The notes under the pieces were generated by a model, which was not told where the DNA came from, searched no databases, and saw nothing but the letters and a program-made list of their open reading frames with translations. The translations under genes were made by a program, and so were the position numbers. 64,000 bases of DNA from Bacteroidota bacterium (GTDB taxonomy: Bacteria; Bacteroidota; Bacteroidia; Bacteroidales; JAAUTT01), in assembly GCA_023429135.1 (NCBI GenBank), contig JAEYWD010000028.1, forward strand, positions 62,001 through 126,000. The letters run 5' to 3'. This document shows, one piece after another, positions 52,328-60,566 of the stretch (within the stretch, counting starts at the first letter, position 1; the number at the start of each line of letters is the position of its first letter).

Positions 52328-53731
52328 TTAATTATTATCCCACATTCTTTCGATCTCTTCCAGCGTTTTTCCTGTAGTTTCAGGAATAAGCTTCCATACA
52401 ATCCACATGTAAGGCAGGCACATTGCAGCAAAAAGAAAGAAAGTACCTGCAGGAGAAAGTGTTTTCAGCATCCATGGAGTAAGCTGACCAATAAGGTAAG
52501 TACCGACCCATAAGGAAAATCCGGCAATTGACATGGCAACCCCGCGGATCGCATTAGGATACATTTCGGAAAGAAGCACCCACACAACGGCACAAATTGA
52601 AACAGCGCAACAGAAAATGTACAGTAGAAAGAAAATGAGCAGAAAAACATTGGGGATACCCCAAGCCTGTCCTTTTGTAAAATAGAATCCTATTAACAGC
52701 AACGATAAAATCATACCGGAGACCCCATAATAAACGAGTGTTTTACGTCCAACCCTGTCAATGATAACCAGGGCCAGAACAGTGGTTAGCATATTCACCA
52801 GACCTACAAGCACCTGGTAGAATAACGAATCACCGCTGGAAAGCCCGCTGTTGGTAAAAATGGTGGGTCCATAGTAAAGCACGGCATTCACGCCCATAAA
52901 CTGACCGAGTATAGCTATAAACACACCTATAAGCAGGGCTTTGAAATATCCGGGTTTCAGAAGTAATTTCCAGTTGGATTTTTCATCGTTTTTCAGTTGC
53001 TTACCTACTTCGGCCAATTGGTTGGACGCTTCATTCTCAGTCCTGTAAATTCTGGTAAATATCTTCGCTGCTCTTGTACTGTTACCTTTAACCACCAACC
53101 AGCGGGGACTTTCCGGAATAAAAAATATAACAACAAAAAACAGAAAGGCAGGTAATGATTCCATACCCAACATTCCTCGCCATTCTTCGGTAATAAAAAC
53201 TTTCGACCATATACTGCCATCCACGGCCACATTATTTCCTGCATAGTGCATAAGCTGATAGTTAACCAGGTAAGCTCCTAAAAAGCCCACCGTTATTGCC
53301 AACTGGTACAGCGACACCAAACGCCCGCGGTATGCAGCAATGGCAACTTCCGAAATATAGAGAGGCGAAATGATTGAAACCACACCGATACCAATTCCCC
53401 CGATAATTCTGTATATCACCAGTTGATCAACATTTTGTGCCAGGGCACAACCAACGCCCGAAACAGTGAACAGCACTGCCGATACGACCATGGTTTTCTT
53501 CCGTCCCCAGGCATCGCTTATCACACCGGCAAACAGCACACCGGCAATAGAACCAACCAATGCGCATCCAACATACCATCCCTGTTGAATCAAATCCAGA
53601 TTATACTGGTTCGTAACCTGATCGATAGTTCCTGATATCACTGCCGTATCGTAGCCGAAGAGGAAACCTCCCAACGCTGCAACAACTGATAGAAAAGTGA
53701 CATAAGCAATATTTCGGCTTGCTTTTTCCAT
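52328..53731 (-). CDS. Sugar-porter MFS transporter
   Basis: 467 residues, twelve membrane helices, inner membrane. Sugar-porter signatures: GFLFGYDTAVISG (helix 1), DAWGRKK and DRVGRKT loops, FIPESPRWLV after helix 6, and PETTGKTLEEIE at the C-terminus. Closest in look to the XylE/GalP/AraE type of proton-sugar symporters. Would bring the released monosaccharide into the cytosol; the neighbouring epimerase suggests an N-acetylhexosamine or related hexose, although this is a sugar porter and not a NanT-type carrier. Confidence 0.93.
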   Translation of the reverse strand: MEKASRNIAYVTFLSVVAALGGFLFGYDTAVISGTIDQVTNQYNLDLIQQGWYVGCALVGSIAGVLFAGVISDAWGRKKTMVVSAVLFTVSGVGCALAQNVDQLVIYRIIGGIGIGVVSIISPLYISEVAIAAYRGRLVSLYQLAITVGFLGAYLVNYQLMHYAGNNVAVDGSIWSKVFITEEWRGMLGMESLPAFLFFVVIFFIPESPRWLVVKGNSTRAAKIFTRIYRTENEASNQLAEVGKQLKNDEKSNWKLLLKPGYFKALLIGVFIAILGQFMGVNAVLYYGPTIFTNSGLSSGDSLFYQVLVGLVNMLTTVLALVIIDRVGRKTLVYYGVSGMILSLLLIGFYFTKGQAWGIPNVFLLIFFLLYIFCCAVSICAVVWVLLSEMYPNAIRGVAMSIAGFSLWVGTYLIGQLTPWMLKTLSPAGTFFLFAAMCLPYMWIVWKLIPETTGKTLEEIERMWDNN

Positions 53732-53801
53732 GTTTTAAACTTTATTAAATAAATTTTCCCTGAAATTAAATATCAATGTTGTGAAAATTATGATTTAAAT
53801 A

Positions 53802-54965
53802 TTATAGCTTTTCTAAAATGTGGTAACATTGATAAAGACCGCGGGGAACGTGGAAGCACCCTTTCCATTTCCCACCTTTAAGGGGAAGCAGTACTTCGCC
53901 CTGGCGGTTGAGATAGCCGAACCACTCCGGGAATTCCTTATCCTTAAAATGGCTCCAGGTATAATCATGCAGCTTTTCAAACCATTCGAGACATTCCTGC
54001 GATCCGGTAAGTTGATAACCTTTGAGCATGCTAATCATACTTTCGATATGTACCCACCACAGTTTCTGATCCCATTCGAGTTGCTGAACCGGTTTCCCGA
54101 AAAGATCCAGAAAATAAAAAATTCCACCGTACTTTTCGTCCCATCCTTTTTTTACCATTTTAATAGCTATTTCGGTTGCAGCTTCAATAAGGAATTTATT
54201 GCCTAAACGCACTCCCAGATCCATGATAAACCACATGGCTTCAATTGCATGTCCGGGGTTTAGCAAACGTCCCTCATAGCTATCTACCATTTTGCCATCC
54301 GGGGTAACATTTTCAAGGACAAGCCCCAAACCCGGGCGATAGAACACATTCATAACCTCGTTAATGCAGTTTTGAATAACTTCATCTGTGAATTTTTTTT
54401 CAAGAAGATGTTCTATCTCCAGGGTTAGATTACATAAAATCATAGGCAGGGCAAAATTCTTCAACGGACGGGTTTCTTCCACTGCCTTATTGTATATTCC
54501 CTTAGGATTGTTTTGTTTCTGCAGGATAATATCAAATGTTTTCTTGGCAATTTCAGCATATTCATCTTTTCCCGTAGCTTTGCTTAATTGTGCAAAAGCC
54601 ATTGAGGCAAAGCAGTATGAGAAAATATTGTATGGCTGAATAAGCGGTTTACCCTCCTGTGTCAGGGAAAAATACCAGTTATAAGCACCGTCATGTCCGT
54701 ATTTTTTGAGAAACTCTGCACCTTGAACAGCACAATTGAGCCATTCATCATTTTTCTCAATGTTATTATAAGCCATTGAAAAAAACCAAACCTGTCTTCC
54801 CTGCAACCAAACGAATTTATCGGTATCATAAACATTTCCTGCACGGTCGAGGCACGAAAAATAACCGCCGTTTTTCTGATCCTGTGATTTGGTAAGCCAA
54901 AAAGGGATTACATTGTTCAATAGCTCGTTTTTATATAAAGCTGCGTATTCTGTTTTGAGATTCAT
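53802..54965 (-). CDS. N-acylglucosamine 2-epimerase (AGE/RnBP family)
   Basis: 387 residues forming an (alpha/alpha)6 barrel. The stretches FVWLQGRQVWFFSMAYN, RLLNPGHAIEAMWF (His about 239) and KGGKWKGCFHVPRGLY (His about 371) are those of true GlcNAc 2-epimerases (renin-binding-protein type), and the two His are the catalytic pair, more than of cellobiose 2-epimerases. It interconverts N-acetylglucosamine and N-acetylmannosamine, as in sialic acid catabolism. Between the FAD protein (32 bp) and the permease (70 bp) in one operon. Confidence 0.92.
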   Translation of the reverse strand: MNLKTEYAALYKNELLNNVIPFWLTKSQDQKNGGYFSCLDRAGNVYDTDKFVWLQGRQVWFFSMAYNNIEKNDEWLNCAVQGAEFLKKYGHDGAYNWYFSLTQEGKPLIQPYNIFSYCFASMAFAQLSKATGKDEYAEIAKKTFDIILQKQNNPKGIYNKAVEETRPLKNFALPMILCNLTLEIEHLLEKKFTDEVIQNCINEVMNVFYRPGLGLVLENVTPDGKMVDSYEGRLLNPGHAIEAMWFIMDLGVRLGNKFLIEAATEIAIKMVKKGWDEKYGGIFYFLDLFGKPVQQLEWDQKLWWVHIESMISMLKGYQLTGSQECLEWFEKLHDYTWSHFKDKEFPEWFGYLNRQGEVLLPLKGGKWKGCFHVPRGLYQCYHILEKL

Positions 54966-54997
54966 TTTATTAGATTCATTTAATTTTTTTTCAATTT

Positions 54998-56122
54998 CTA
55001 TATCGATTTATAATTATGGAAAGGATCGAAGAGCACATCAATCCACACCGCCATTTCCTGTCTGGAGATCTTCTCTTTCAAACTATTATCTGAAACTCTA
55101 AAGACTTCCGGAAGTTTGTTATTCAGATATTCAAGGCTGTTTGCAGAAAGTTGTACTTTGCCTTTAAGGCATGCCAAAAGCGAGTTAAGAGCGTTTTTTC
55201 GGTTAACGGTAGTTTTATCAGTACGAATCGACTTAAAATCGAGGGGGACCAGATCTGCGCCTGAAAGTATTTTCACAATCCGGTCGAGTTCGCTTTTGGT
55301 AAGCTTTTGATCAGGATAAAAATATGTTTTGTTCGCCCAATCGATAATGATTCCCTCTCCACGCATTATGCCAGAAAGACCTATACGCTGAACCGCCTGG
55401 AAGGCTGGGTTATCAGGGGTAACATCGAGATAAGGCATAAGCCAGCACTGTGCGTTCAGTAAGTTCTGAATAATATCGGTTGCTTTACCGGGAGCGCCGG
55501 CTTCTCCTGTAAGCGACCGCGGATCTTGTCCTATATAATATTTACAACCAGCCAGGGCCATCAAATCGCCAGCCTCAGTAGCATCCACAGAAACTGTGGC
55601 ATTTATCGTTATGGTGTCAGTAGCTGCTTCGTTTACAAATACAGCACCTGTTACTTTCCGGCCCGCGAGTAATGCTTTAACAATGTGGTATCCATGTATC
55701 CGGATAATTCGTGATTCCTGATTTACCATAGATGATAATATGCTGTTTCCTACATGAGGCTCAAATTGGGTATTGCTAACCCAGCCCGTGGCCAGGGCTT
55801 CCGCGCTTCCATAATGTTTACAGAGGTGTGCCCGGAATTCGCCCCAGAGTCCTGACGGAAGCATATGGTTTCCATCGGTAGCCGACACGCCTGCAGAAGT
55901 GAGCATGCCTCCCAGCCAGGGGTAAGCTTCTATCAGCACTACATGTGCACCGCTACGGGCAGCCTCAATCGCTGCAGAAGTTCCGCTAACCGTTCCTCCC
56001 ACAACCAAAACATCTGTTGAAATATTTGTCCCTGTGGCAAATACATTAGCTCTGTTATTTAAAACAAAGCCGCATACAAAAAATAGAAATCCAAGCTTAA
56101 GCTTGTTTAAAGTTAGTGTCAT
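54998..56122 (-). CDS. FAD-dependent oxidoreductase, probably with an internal in-frame deletion
   Basis: 374 residues; homologous secreted FAD oxidoreductases of the PF12831 type are usually 550 or more. Signal peptide (about 1-30), Rossmann dinucleotide motif VVGGTVSGTSAAIEAA (about 40-55), then IEAYPWLGGMLTSAGVSATDG and SVDATEAGDLMALAGCKYYIGQ. Right after GKATDIIQNL the sequence jumps to MPYLDVTPDNPAFQAVQRIGLSG, a segment that in full-length relatives lies near the C-terminus, so about 200 residues of the middle seem absent. First gene of the operon with the epimerase. Probably inactive or altered. Confidence 0.75.
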   Translation of the reverse strand: MTLTLNKLKLGFLFFVCGFVLNNRANVFATGTNISTDVLVVGGTVSGTSAAIEAARSGAHVVLIEAYPWLGGMLTSAGVSATDGNHMLPSGLWGEFRAHLCKHYGSAEALATGWVSNTQFEPHVGNSILSSMVNQESRIIRIHGYHIVKALLAGRKVTGAVFVNEAATDTITINATVSVDATEAGDLMALAGCKYYIGQDPRSLTGEAGAPGKATDIIQNLLNAQCWLMPYLDVTPDNPAFQAVQRIGLSGIMRGEGIIIDWANKTYFYPDQKLTKSELDRIVKILSGADLVPLDFKSIRTDKTTVNRKNALNSLLACLKGKVQLSANSLEYLNNKLPEVFRVSDNSLKEKISRQEMAVWIDVLFDPFHNYKSI

Positions 56123-56187
56123 AAATGAAATATAGTTATATTCTTTGGTGAAGCCGCTCAGTTAGAGGTTAGCTTCAAATAATTTTC

Positions 56188-56254
56188 ATAAATTAATTTA
56201 TTAAATCAGATACAATTATTAAAATAATTTAATAATGCAATTATATGCAATTAT
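56188..56254. promoter_or_regulatory. AT-rich operator-like repeats upstream of the FAD/epimerase operon
   Basis: In the 213-bp gap between the ROK regulator and the operon it likely controls: a perfect 14-base palindrome ATAAATTAATTTAT (56188-56201) and a tandem 10-base repeat ATGCAATTAT (56235-56244, 56245-56254), spaced by one helical turn. ROK repressors of the NagC/Mlc group bind AT-rich palindromes, so these are candidate operators. Confidence 0.4.
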
Positions 56255-56290
56255 TTTATTATATGAATAATGATTTTCAACATAATTTTA

Positions 56291-56324
56291 TTAACCGGAG
56301 TGGCTGTATTATTTGTCCGGTTAA
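56291..56324 (-). terminator. Probable terminator after the ROK gene
   Basis: Perfect 9-bp stem (56324-56316 with 56299-56291, TTAACCGGA arms) with a 16-base loop; on the minus strand it is followed by TAAAATT, a weak T tract. 12 bp after the ROK stop codon. Confidence 0.55.
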
Positions 56325-56335
56325 AAAGATGAAAT

Positions 56336-57559
56336 TTAAGGTTCTAACAGTTTATTCTGGACAAGAAGACCGGCTCCAATAACTCCGGCTTTATTTCCAA
56401 GCTTGGAAAGCTTAATTACCGTGTCGTTCGACACCATGCTCAGGGCGTATTTGTTAATAGCACTTTTTACAGGGAGTAATAAATAATCTTTCGCATAGGC
56501 CAGATACCCACCTATTACCACAAGTTCAGGATTGTATAAATTGATGAGCATTGCTATTCCCTTGCCAAGTTCTCCACCAAGTTCCGAAATAAGATCAATA
56601 GCAAGCATATCTTCATTGTTGATAGCATCAATAATATCCTCAGGATTAATAGAAGAACCTTCCCTGACTTTAGATACCAGGAATGAACTGGATCCTTTTC
56701 CGATGCTTTCTATAATTTTACGCTCCAGGGCGCGGCCCGACATCTCTGTTTCCATGCATCCTTTCTTTCCGCATTTACATATAATTTCGTTTTCGTAAAA
56801 GGGAATATGTCCAAATTCTCCTGAAAATCCCGACTTACCATAATAAAGCTGCCCGTTAATGACAATTCCCATTCCCACTCCGCGGCTTAAATTGATAAAA
56901 AGAATATTCTGTTCTCCGTTTACTATTCCACACTGGTATTCTCCGTAAGTCATGGCACGGGTATCATTTTCAACAAGACAACGTATCCCAAGTCTCTTGC
57001 GGAGTATGGAGGCAAGCGGTTCTTCTTCAAAATAGAAAAAACTGTAGCTATAGCCTGTAAATGTGTTTACCCGTCCCGAGAGATTAACACAAATGCCCAG
57101 TATTTTTTCACGTGGGAGTTCCGATTTTTCTATAAATTTTTCAATATTCCGGCAAAGTTCTTCGAGGCATTCTTTGGAATTTTCAAGCTCGTAGGGAATG
57201 TTTTCCTCAATTTTAACAACATTCTTCTGAAAATCCATGATAGCCAGAGTTAACCCTGTCCATTTTACCTCAACTCCCATAAAATAACCCGCCTTGGGAT
57301 TCAAACCATAAATATAGGGTCGGCGGCCTCCGCCCGTTTCAATTTTTCCATAATCCAGAATGTATTCTTCTTCGGCAAGTTCGTTAATAAGCTTGGTAAT
57401 GGTTGGTGTGCTGAAATTTAGTTCTTTTCCGATATCGGCAATCGTGCTGTCTCCATTTGATAGCAGGTAACGGATAATGCTTTTTTTCATCATTATTGTT
57501 TTGTAAGCAGTTCCGCTAATCTCCTTAGTATTGATATCAAAAATAGATTCTGAAGCCAT
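56336..57559 (-). CDS. ROK-family transcriptional regulator (NagC/XylR-like)
   Basis: 407 residues from the ATG at 57559; an upstream TTG (57592) is part of a longer frame but overlaps the promoter box at 57580-57587. Winged-helix HTH at about 30-85 (DSTIADIGKELNFSTPTITKLINELAEEEYI), followed by the ROK sugar-kinase fold with NDTRAM, GIGMGIVI-type loop (NLSRGVGMGIVINGQLYYGKSG), the GEFGHIPF box and the zinc motif CKCGKKGCMETE (about 265-276). Senses a sugar or sugar phosphate, and probably represses the epimerase operon that starts 213 bp downstream. Confidence 0.93.
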   Translation of the reverse strand: MASESIFDINTKEISGTAYKTIMMKKSIIRYLLSNGDSTIADIGKELNFSTPTITKLINELAEEEYILDYGKIETGGGRRPYIYGLNPKAGYFMGVEVKWTGLTLAIMDFQKNVVKIEENIPYELENSKECLEELCRNIEKFIEKSELPREKILGICVNLSGRVNTFTGYSYSFFYFEEEPLASILRKRLGIRCLVENDTRAMTYGEYQCGIVNGEQNILFINLSRGVGMGIVINGQLYYGKSGFSGEFGHIPFYENEIICKCGKKGCMETEMSGRALERKIIESIGKGSSSFLVSKVREGSSINPEDIIDAINNEDMLAIDLISELGGELGKGIAMLINLYNPELVVIGGYLAYAKDYLLLPVKSAINKYALSMVSNDTVIKLSKLGNKAGVIGAGLLVQNKLLEP

Positions 57560-57579
57560 GGACAGATAGTTTTGTAGTG

Positions 57580-57587
57580 CAAATATA
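57580..57587 (-). promoter_or_regulatory. -7 box of the ROK gene promoter
   Basis: TATATTTG on the minus strand with a TTG 22 bases upstream. It predicts a leader of about 14 nt to the ATG at 57559 and argues against the TTG start at 57592. Confidence 0.5.
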
Positions 57588-57757
57588 TTCAAACCGTTAT
57601 CGGCCTACTCAATTTGTTGCAATGATTTATAAAAATATCAACAATAATAAATGAAAGAACTTATGCAAGGGAGAAAAACCTGCACTAATTCTTCAATGTA
57701 AAATACCAGAGCTATTTGTCAAAGCTGCATTGGCGGTGTACAAATTTTCTGTGGTCC

Positions 57758-57780
57758 GAGGTCGAAGGTCTGTCGACCTC
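57758..57780. repeat. Small hairpin repeat containing GGTCTGTCGACC
   Basis: Perfect 8-bp inverted repeat (57758-57765 with 57773-57780), next to the hydrolase stop codon. The 12-base core is identical to 40555-40566 and the surrounding 30 bases agree at about 23 positions, so both are copies of one dispersed repeat family. Could also work as a terminator for the hydrolase gene, though the T tract is missing. Confidence 0.6.
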
Positions 57781-57781
57781 T

Positions 57782-58972
57782 TTATTTCTCCGCATCTTCA
57801 ATTTCGAAATATTTTGTTTTAAGTTCTGAAATTCTTTTTGGTGGTGCGCCTTTCAGGTTTACATCGAAAAAAGTGCGGAGGGTGGCGGCGGTAACTTCCA
57901 ACCCGCGGAGTTCGCCTATAGTTCCCAAGTCGTCGTTGCGACGGGCCAAAAACCGTTCCCTGATAACAGCCTGATCGCTGAAATTATAATGATATGCTCC
58001 TGTAAGCTGAACCCATAAACGATTGGGAGGTAACTGCTGGTATATGGTATCGATGTTGGACCACACCTGGTTTTTTACTGCATCGGGCACCCCTTTGGGA
58101 TCGGCCATTAAAAACATAAAGGGCTTCGAAAGTTTGTTTTCGTTTACATTTCCAAAGGGAGTTCCGTTGAGGGTTGCTCCGGCTTTGCAGCGTTGATCTG
58201 TAAAGCAAAACCTAAAAGCAGTAGCTCCGCCCAGCGCATGTCCAAATACACCAATTTGTTTCAGATTCATGCGGCGGTATAACAAATTGGCCGAATCTTC
58301 AGCATTTATCTGTTCGAGTTTATTGGTAATAAACTTCAGGTCGTCAGTCCAAAGTGAGACCAGCCTGTCGAGCCGACGATCACGATCGACCGATGGTGCA
58401 GCATTTCCTGGGTTACCTTTGGAATTGTCGTTCACAATGCGTCCATCGGAAAACACTACCACATTGGTGCTGTATGGCGATTCCGAACCTATGACAATAT
58501 AGCCGTTGCTGGCAAGTTCTTCGGCAAAGGTTGCGTATTCGGATGTGGATGAACCTATCCCCGATTTTATTAGTATCACCGGGAACTGTTTGTTTGCAAC
58601 CGGTTGGGTGCTATCTGCAGCATGCGCTTGTATTTTGGAGAGCTTGCGGGTGAAGAACCTGGCAAATATGCCCTGGCGTGTTGCGATTGCTTTACGCCAG
58701 CTTTGGGGCAGATAATCTCCAGGAGAAGCATTGGCCTGTTTGATGGCCGGGTACCATACCCACAAAAATAACTCACGCGAAAGTCCTGGTTCCAGGGCAA
58801 GAGTATCAATACGCGATGTATCTGTCCATTCGAAATGGGTACGGCCAACAGCAAATTCTCCAGTAGGAGCGGGGAGGGTTATTTTTTTATTTCGTTCAAC
58901 TATGAATAACAGGATGATAAAAGCAATAATGAAAACGATTGAAAGCACCAGAATCCTAAAGAATTTCCTCAT
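57782..58972 (-). CDS. Alpha/beta-hydrolase of PAF-acetylhydrolase type lacking catalytic Ser and Asp (pseudoenzyme)
   Basis: 396 residues. One N-terminal membrane helix or signal anchor (about 5-25), then an alpha/beta-hydrolase fold close to platelet-activating-factor acetylhydrolases: oxyanion region VILIKSGIGSSTSEYATFAEEL, elbow IGVFGHALGGATAF and GAYHYNFSD. In the elbow GHSxGG the Ser is Ala246 (codon GCG), the expected Asp in LDG is Asn269 (codon AAC), while His328 is kept. The Ser-to-Asp spacing of 23 is that of the human enzyme. So two of the three triad residues are changed. It may be a binding protein, or use other chemistry. A TACGTTTG box lies at 59019-59012. Confidence 0.88.
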   Translation of the reverse strand: MRKFFRILVLSIVFIIAFIILLFIVERNKKITLPAPTGEFAVGRTHFEWTDTSRIDTLALEPGLSRELFLWVWYPAIKQANASPGDYLPQSWRKAIATRQGIFARFFTRKLSKIQAHAADSTQPVANKQFPVILIKSGIGSSTSEYATFAEELASNGYIVIGSESPYSTNVVVFSDGRIVNDNSKGNPGNAAPSVDRDRRLDRLVSLWTDDLKFITNKLEQINAEDSANLLYRRMNLKQIGVFGHALGGATAFRFCFTDQRCKAGATLNGTPFGNVNENKLSKPFMFLMADPKGVPDAVKNQVWSNIDTIYQQLPPNRLWVQLTGAYHYNFSDQAVIRERFLARRNDDLGTIGELRGLEVTAATLRTFFDVNLKGAPPKRISELKTKYFEIEDAEK

Positions 58973-59011
58973 AACAGATTTTTTATTTTCTAACAGTTTA
59001 TTTATTTATAA

Positions 59012-59019
59012 CAAACGTA
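59012..59019 (-). promoter_or_regulatory. -7 box upstream of the hydrolase-fold gene
   Basis: TACGTTTG on the minus strand, perfect TAnnTTTG, about 40 bp before the start codon. No TTG at the ideal -33 distance. Confidence 0.4.
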
Positions 59020-59148
59020 ATTGGAAAACAGAGGTAAATTATAACATGCTTTTGTCCAACTCAGGTGAATTCCTATTTTATTTCACTATAGCAGCCCGAA
59101 CCATTTTGTTGTCGAATATTTGACATGCTATGTAAAAAATTTATTTTG

Positions 59149-59156
59149 TACATTTG
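59149..59156 (+). promoter_or_regulatory. -7 box upstream of the sigma-factor fragment
   Basis: TACATTTG on the plus strand, 30 bp before the ATG at 59186. The nearest TTG is 26 bases upstream, longer than ideal. The fragment may still be transcribed. Confidence 0.4.
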
Positions 59157-59185
59157 ACCTCGACATGTACTAACAGAAAGATTCA

Positions 59186-59371
59186 ATGGGTTTTAACTTT
59201 GACGATTGTTGGGAAAGGGTAAAAGAGGGAGATGAAAAAGCCTTTGAAAATCTTTTTACAAAAACCAACTCTGCCTTATGTCTGTATGCTTTCCATTTTA
59301 CAAAAGACATTTTTGCAGCACAGGAAATACAAAATGAACTTTTCATTGTAAATATACGAGCAGCAATGTAA
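59186..59371 (+). pseudogene. Truncated ECF sigma factor (region 2 only)
   Basis: 61 residues, MGFNFDDCWERVKEGDEKAFENLFTKTNSALCLYAFHFTKD and on, the first part of an ECF sigma region 2 including the AAQEIQNELF segment, where full proteins read AEEIVQDVFxxxW. It then stops after VNIRAAM. Region 4 is absent and not found downstream, where the metallophosphoesterase gene begins. A fossil of a former PUL sigma gene or a dead-end fragment with possible dominant-negative effect. Confidence 0.75.
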
Positions 59372-59485
59372 AGCAACTTATTGTACAACTCCCTTTTTAA
59401 TCTTAATTAAAAATTTCATAATAACTTAGTGAATCATTTACAACTTTCTTGTTTAGAAATTATTAATTTACCCAAAAAAATCCTT

Positions 59486-60487
59486 ATGCTTAAAATTAGA
59501 TCAGTCCAATTCTTTATTGTAATAATTGCTCTTTTCAACTCATTGTCTGTAAGTGCGCAAAGAACTTCGCTTAAGTTTCGACCCGACAAAAAGTTTAAGA
59601 TTGTTCAGTTTACCGACACGCATATTAAAGCAGATACCATCGAGTCGCAGGTTACAATTAAAACAATGAGTGAGGTTTTAGATAAAGAAAAACCCGATTT
59701 TGTTGTATTTACCGGCGATGTGGTAACAGATCATCCGGTAGAAAAAGGCTGGAAAATGGTAACCAAACCTGTCATCAGTCGCAAAATACCTTTTGCAGTA
59801 GTATTTGGTAACCACGACGATGAACAGGGAATGACCAGGGCCGAACTCTCTAAAATAGTAGAAACATTTCCAAATTGTTCATTTGTAACCAATGTTGAGA
59901 ATGTATACGGATATGGTAACTACGTTGTTAAAATAGCATCATCTGAGGGTGGAAATACCGCTGCACTGCTTTATTGTATGGATTCCAATGCTTATAGTAC
60001 AATTGATTCTGTTGGTGGTTACGGATGGTTCAGGTTCGATCAGATCAACTGGTACCGTACGCAAAGCAAACTACTGAAAGAAGCCAACAATGGAAAGCTA
60101 CTTCCTGCTCTGGCATTTTTCCATATTCCATTGCCGGAATATCGCGAAGCATACTTAAATCAGAAAAATCCCGCAATAGGTATTCGCCTCGAGAAAGAAT
60201 GCTCGCCCGATATTAACTCGGGAATGTACACTGCAATGCTCGAGAGTGGCGATGTAATGGGAACTTTCGTTGGTCACGATCACAACAACGACTATATTGC
60301 ATATCTTCGAGGCATTGCTCTGGCCTATGGCCGTTTTACCGGAAGTAGAAATACCTATACCGACCTGCCTAATGGAGCCAGAGTAATTGAACTCACCGAA
60401 GGTTCACGAACGTTTAGAACCTGGATACGGACAGGTACAGGTGAAGTTTATTGCCCGGTCGATTTTCCTAAGAGTTTTCTAAAATAG
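59486..60487 (+). CDS. Secreted calcineurin-like metallophosphoesterase
   Basis: 333 residues from the ATG at 59486, which starts the signal peptide (LKIRSVQFFIVIIALFNSLSVSAQ); a GTG at 59429 gives a longer, non-signal start. The metal-binding blocks are all present: FTDTHIK, FTGDVVTDH, FGNHDDE, AFFHIPLPEY and GHDHNND, in the order of the purple-acid-phosphatase-like (Dcr2/PAP29) branch. Binds two metal ions and hydrolyses phosphomono- or diesters in the periplasm. Convergent with the TonB receptor gene. Confidence 0.92.
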   Translation: MLKIRSVQFFIVIIALFNSLSVSAQRTSLKFRPDKKFKIVQFTDTHIKADTIESQVTIKTMSEVLDKEKPDFVVFTGDVVTDHPVEKGWKMVTKPVISRKIPFAVVFGNHDDEQGMTRAELSKIVETFPNCSFVTNVENVYGYGNYVVKIASSEGGNTAALLYCMDSNAYSTIDSVGGYGWFRFDQINWYRTQSKLLKEANNGKLLPALAFFHIPLPEYREAYLNQKNPAIGIRLEKECSPDINSGMYTAMLESGDVMGTFVGHDHNNDYIAYLRGIALAYGRFTGSRNTYTDLPNGARVIELTEGSRTFRTWIRTGTGEVYCPVDFPKSFLK

Positions 60488-60515
60488 AAGCTAAGCTTAA
60501 CTTTTTTGATTTTAA

Positions 60516-60558
60516 AGCCACGAATGCTCAAAAATATTTGCTTTGTGCATTCGTGGCT
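60516..60558. terminator. Bidirectional hairpin between convergent genes
   Basis: 17-bp stem with one mismatch (60516-60532 with 60542-60558; arms begin AGCCACGAATGC) and a nine-base loop. It lies between the convergent metallophosphoesterase and TonB receptor genes. T tracts are weak in both directions. The GCCACGAATGC arm is a common Bacteroidota intergenic sequence. Confidence 0.55.
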
Positions 60559-60566
60559 ACCTTCGA

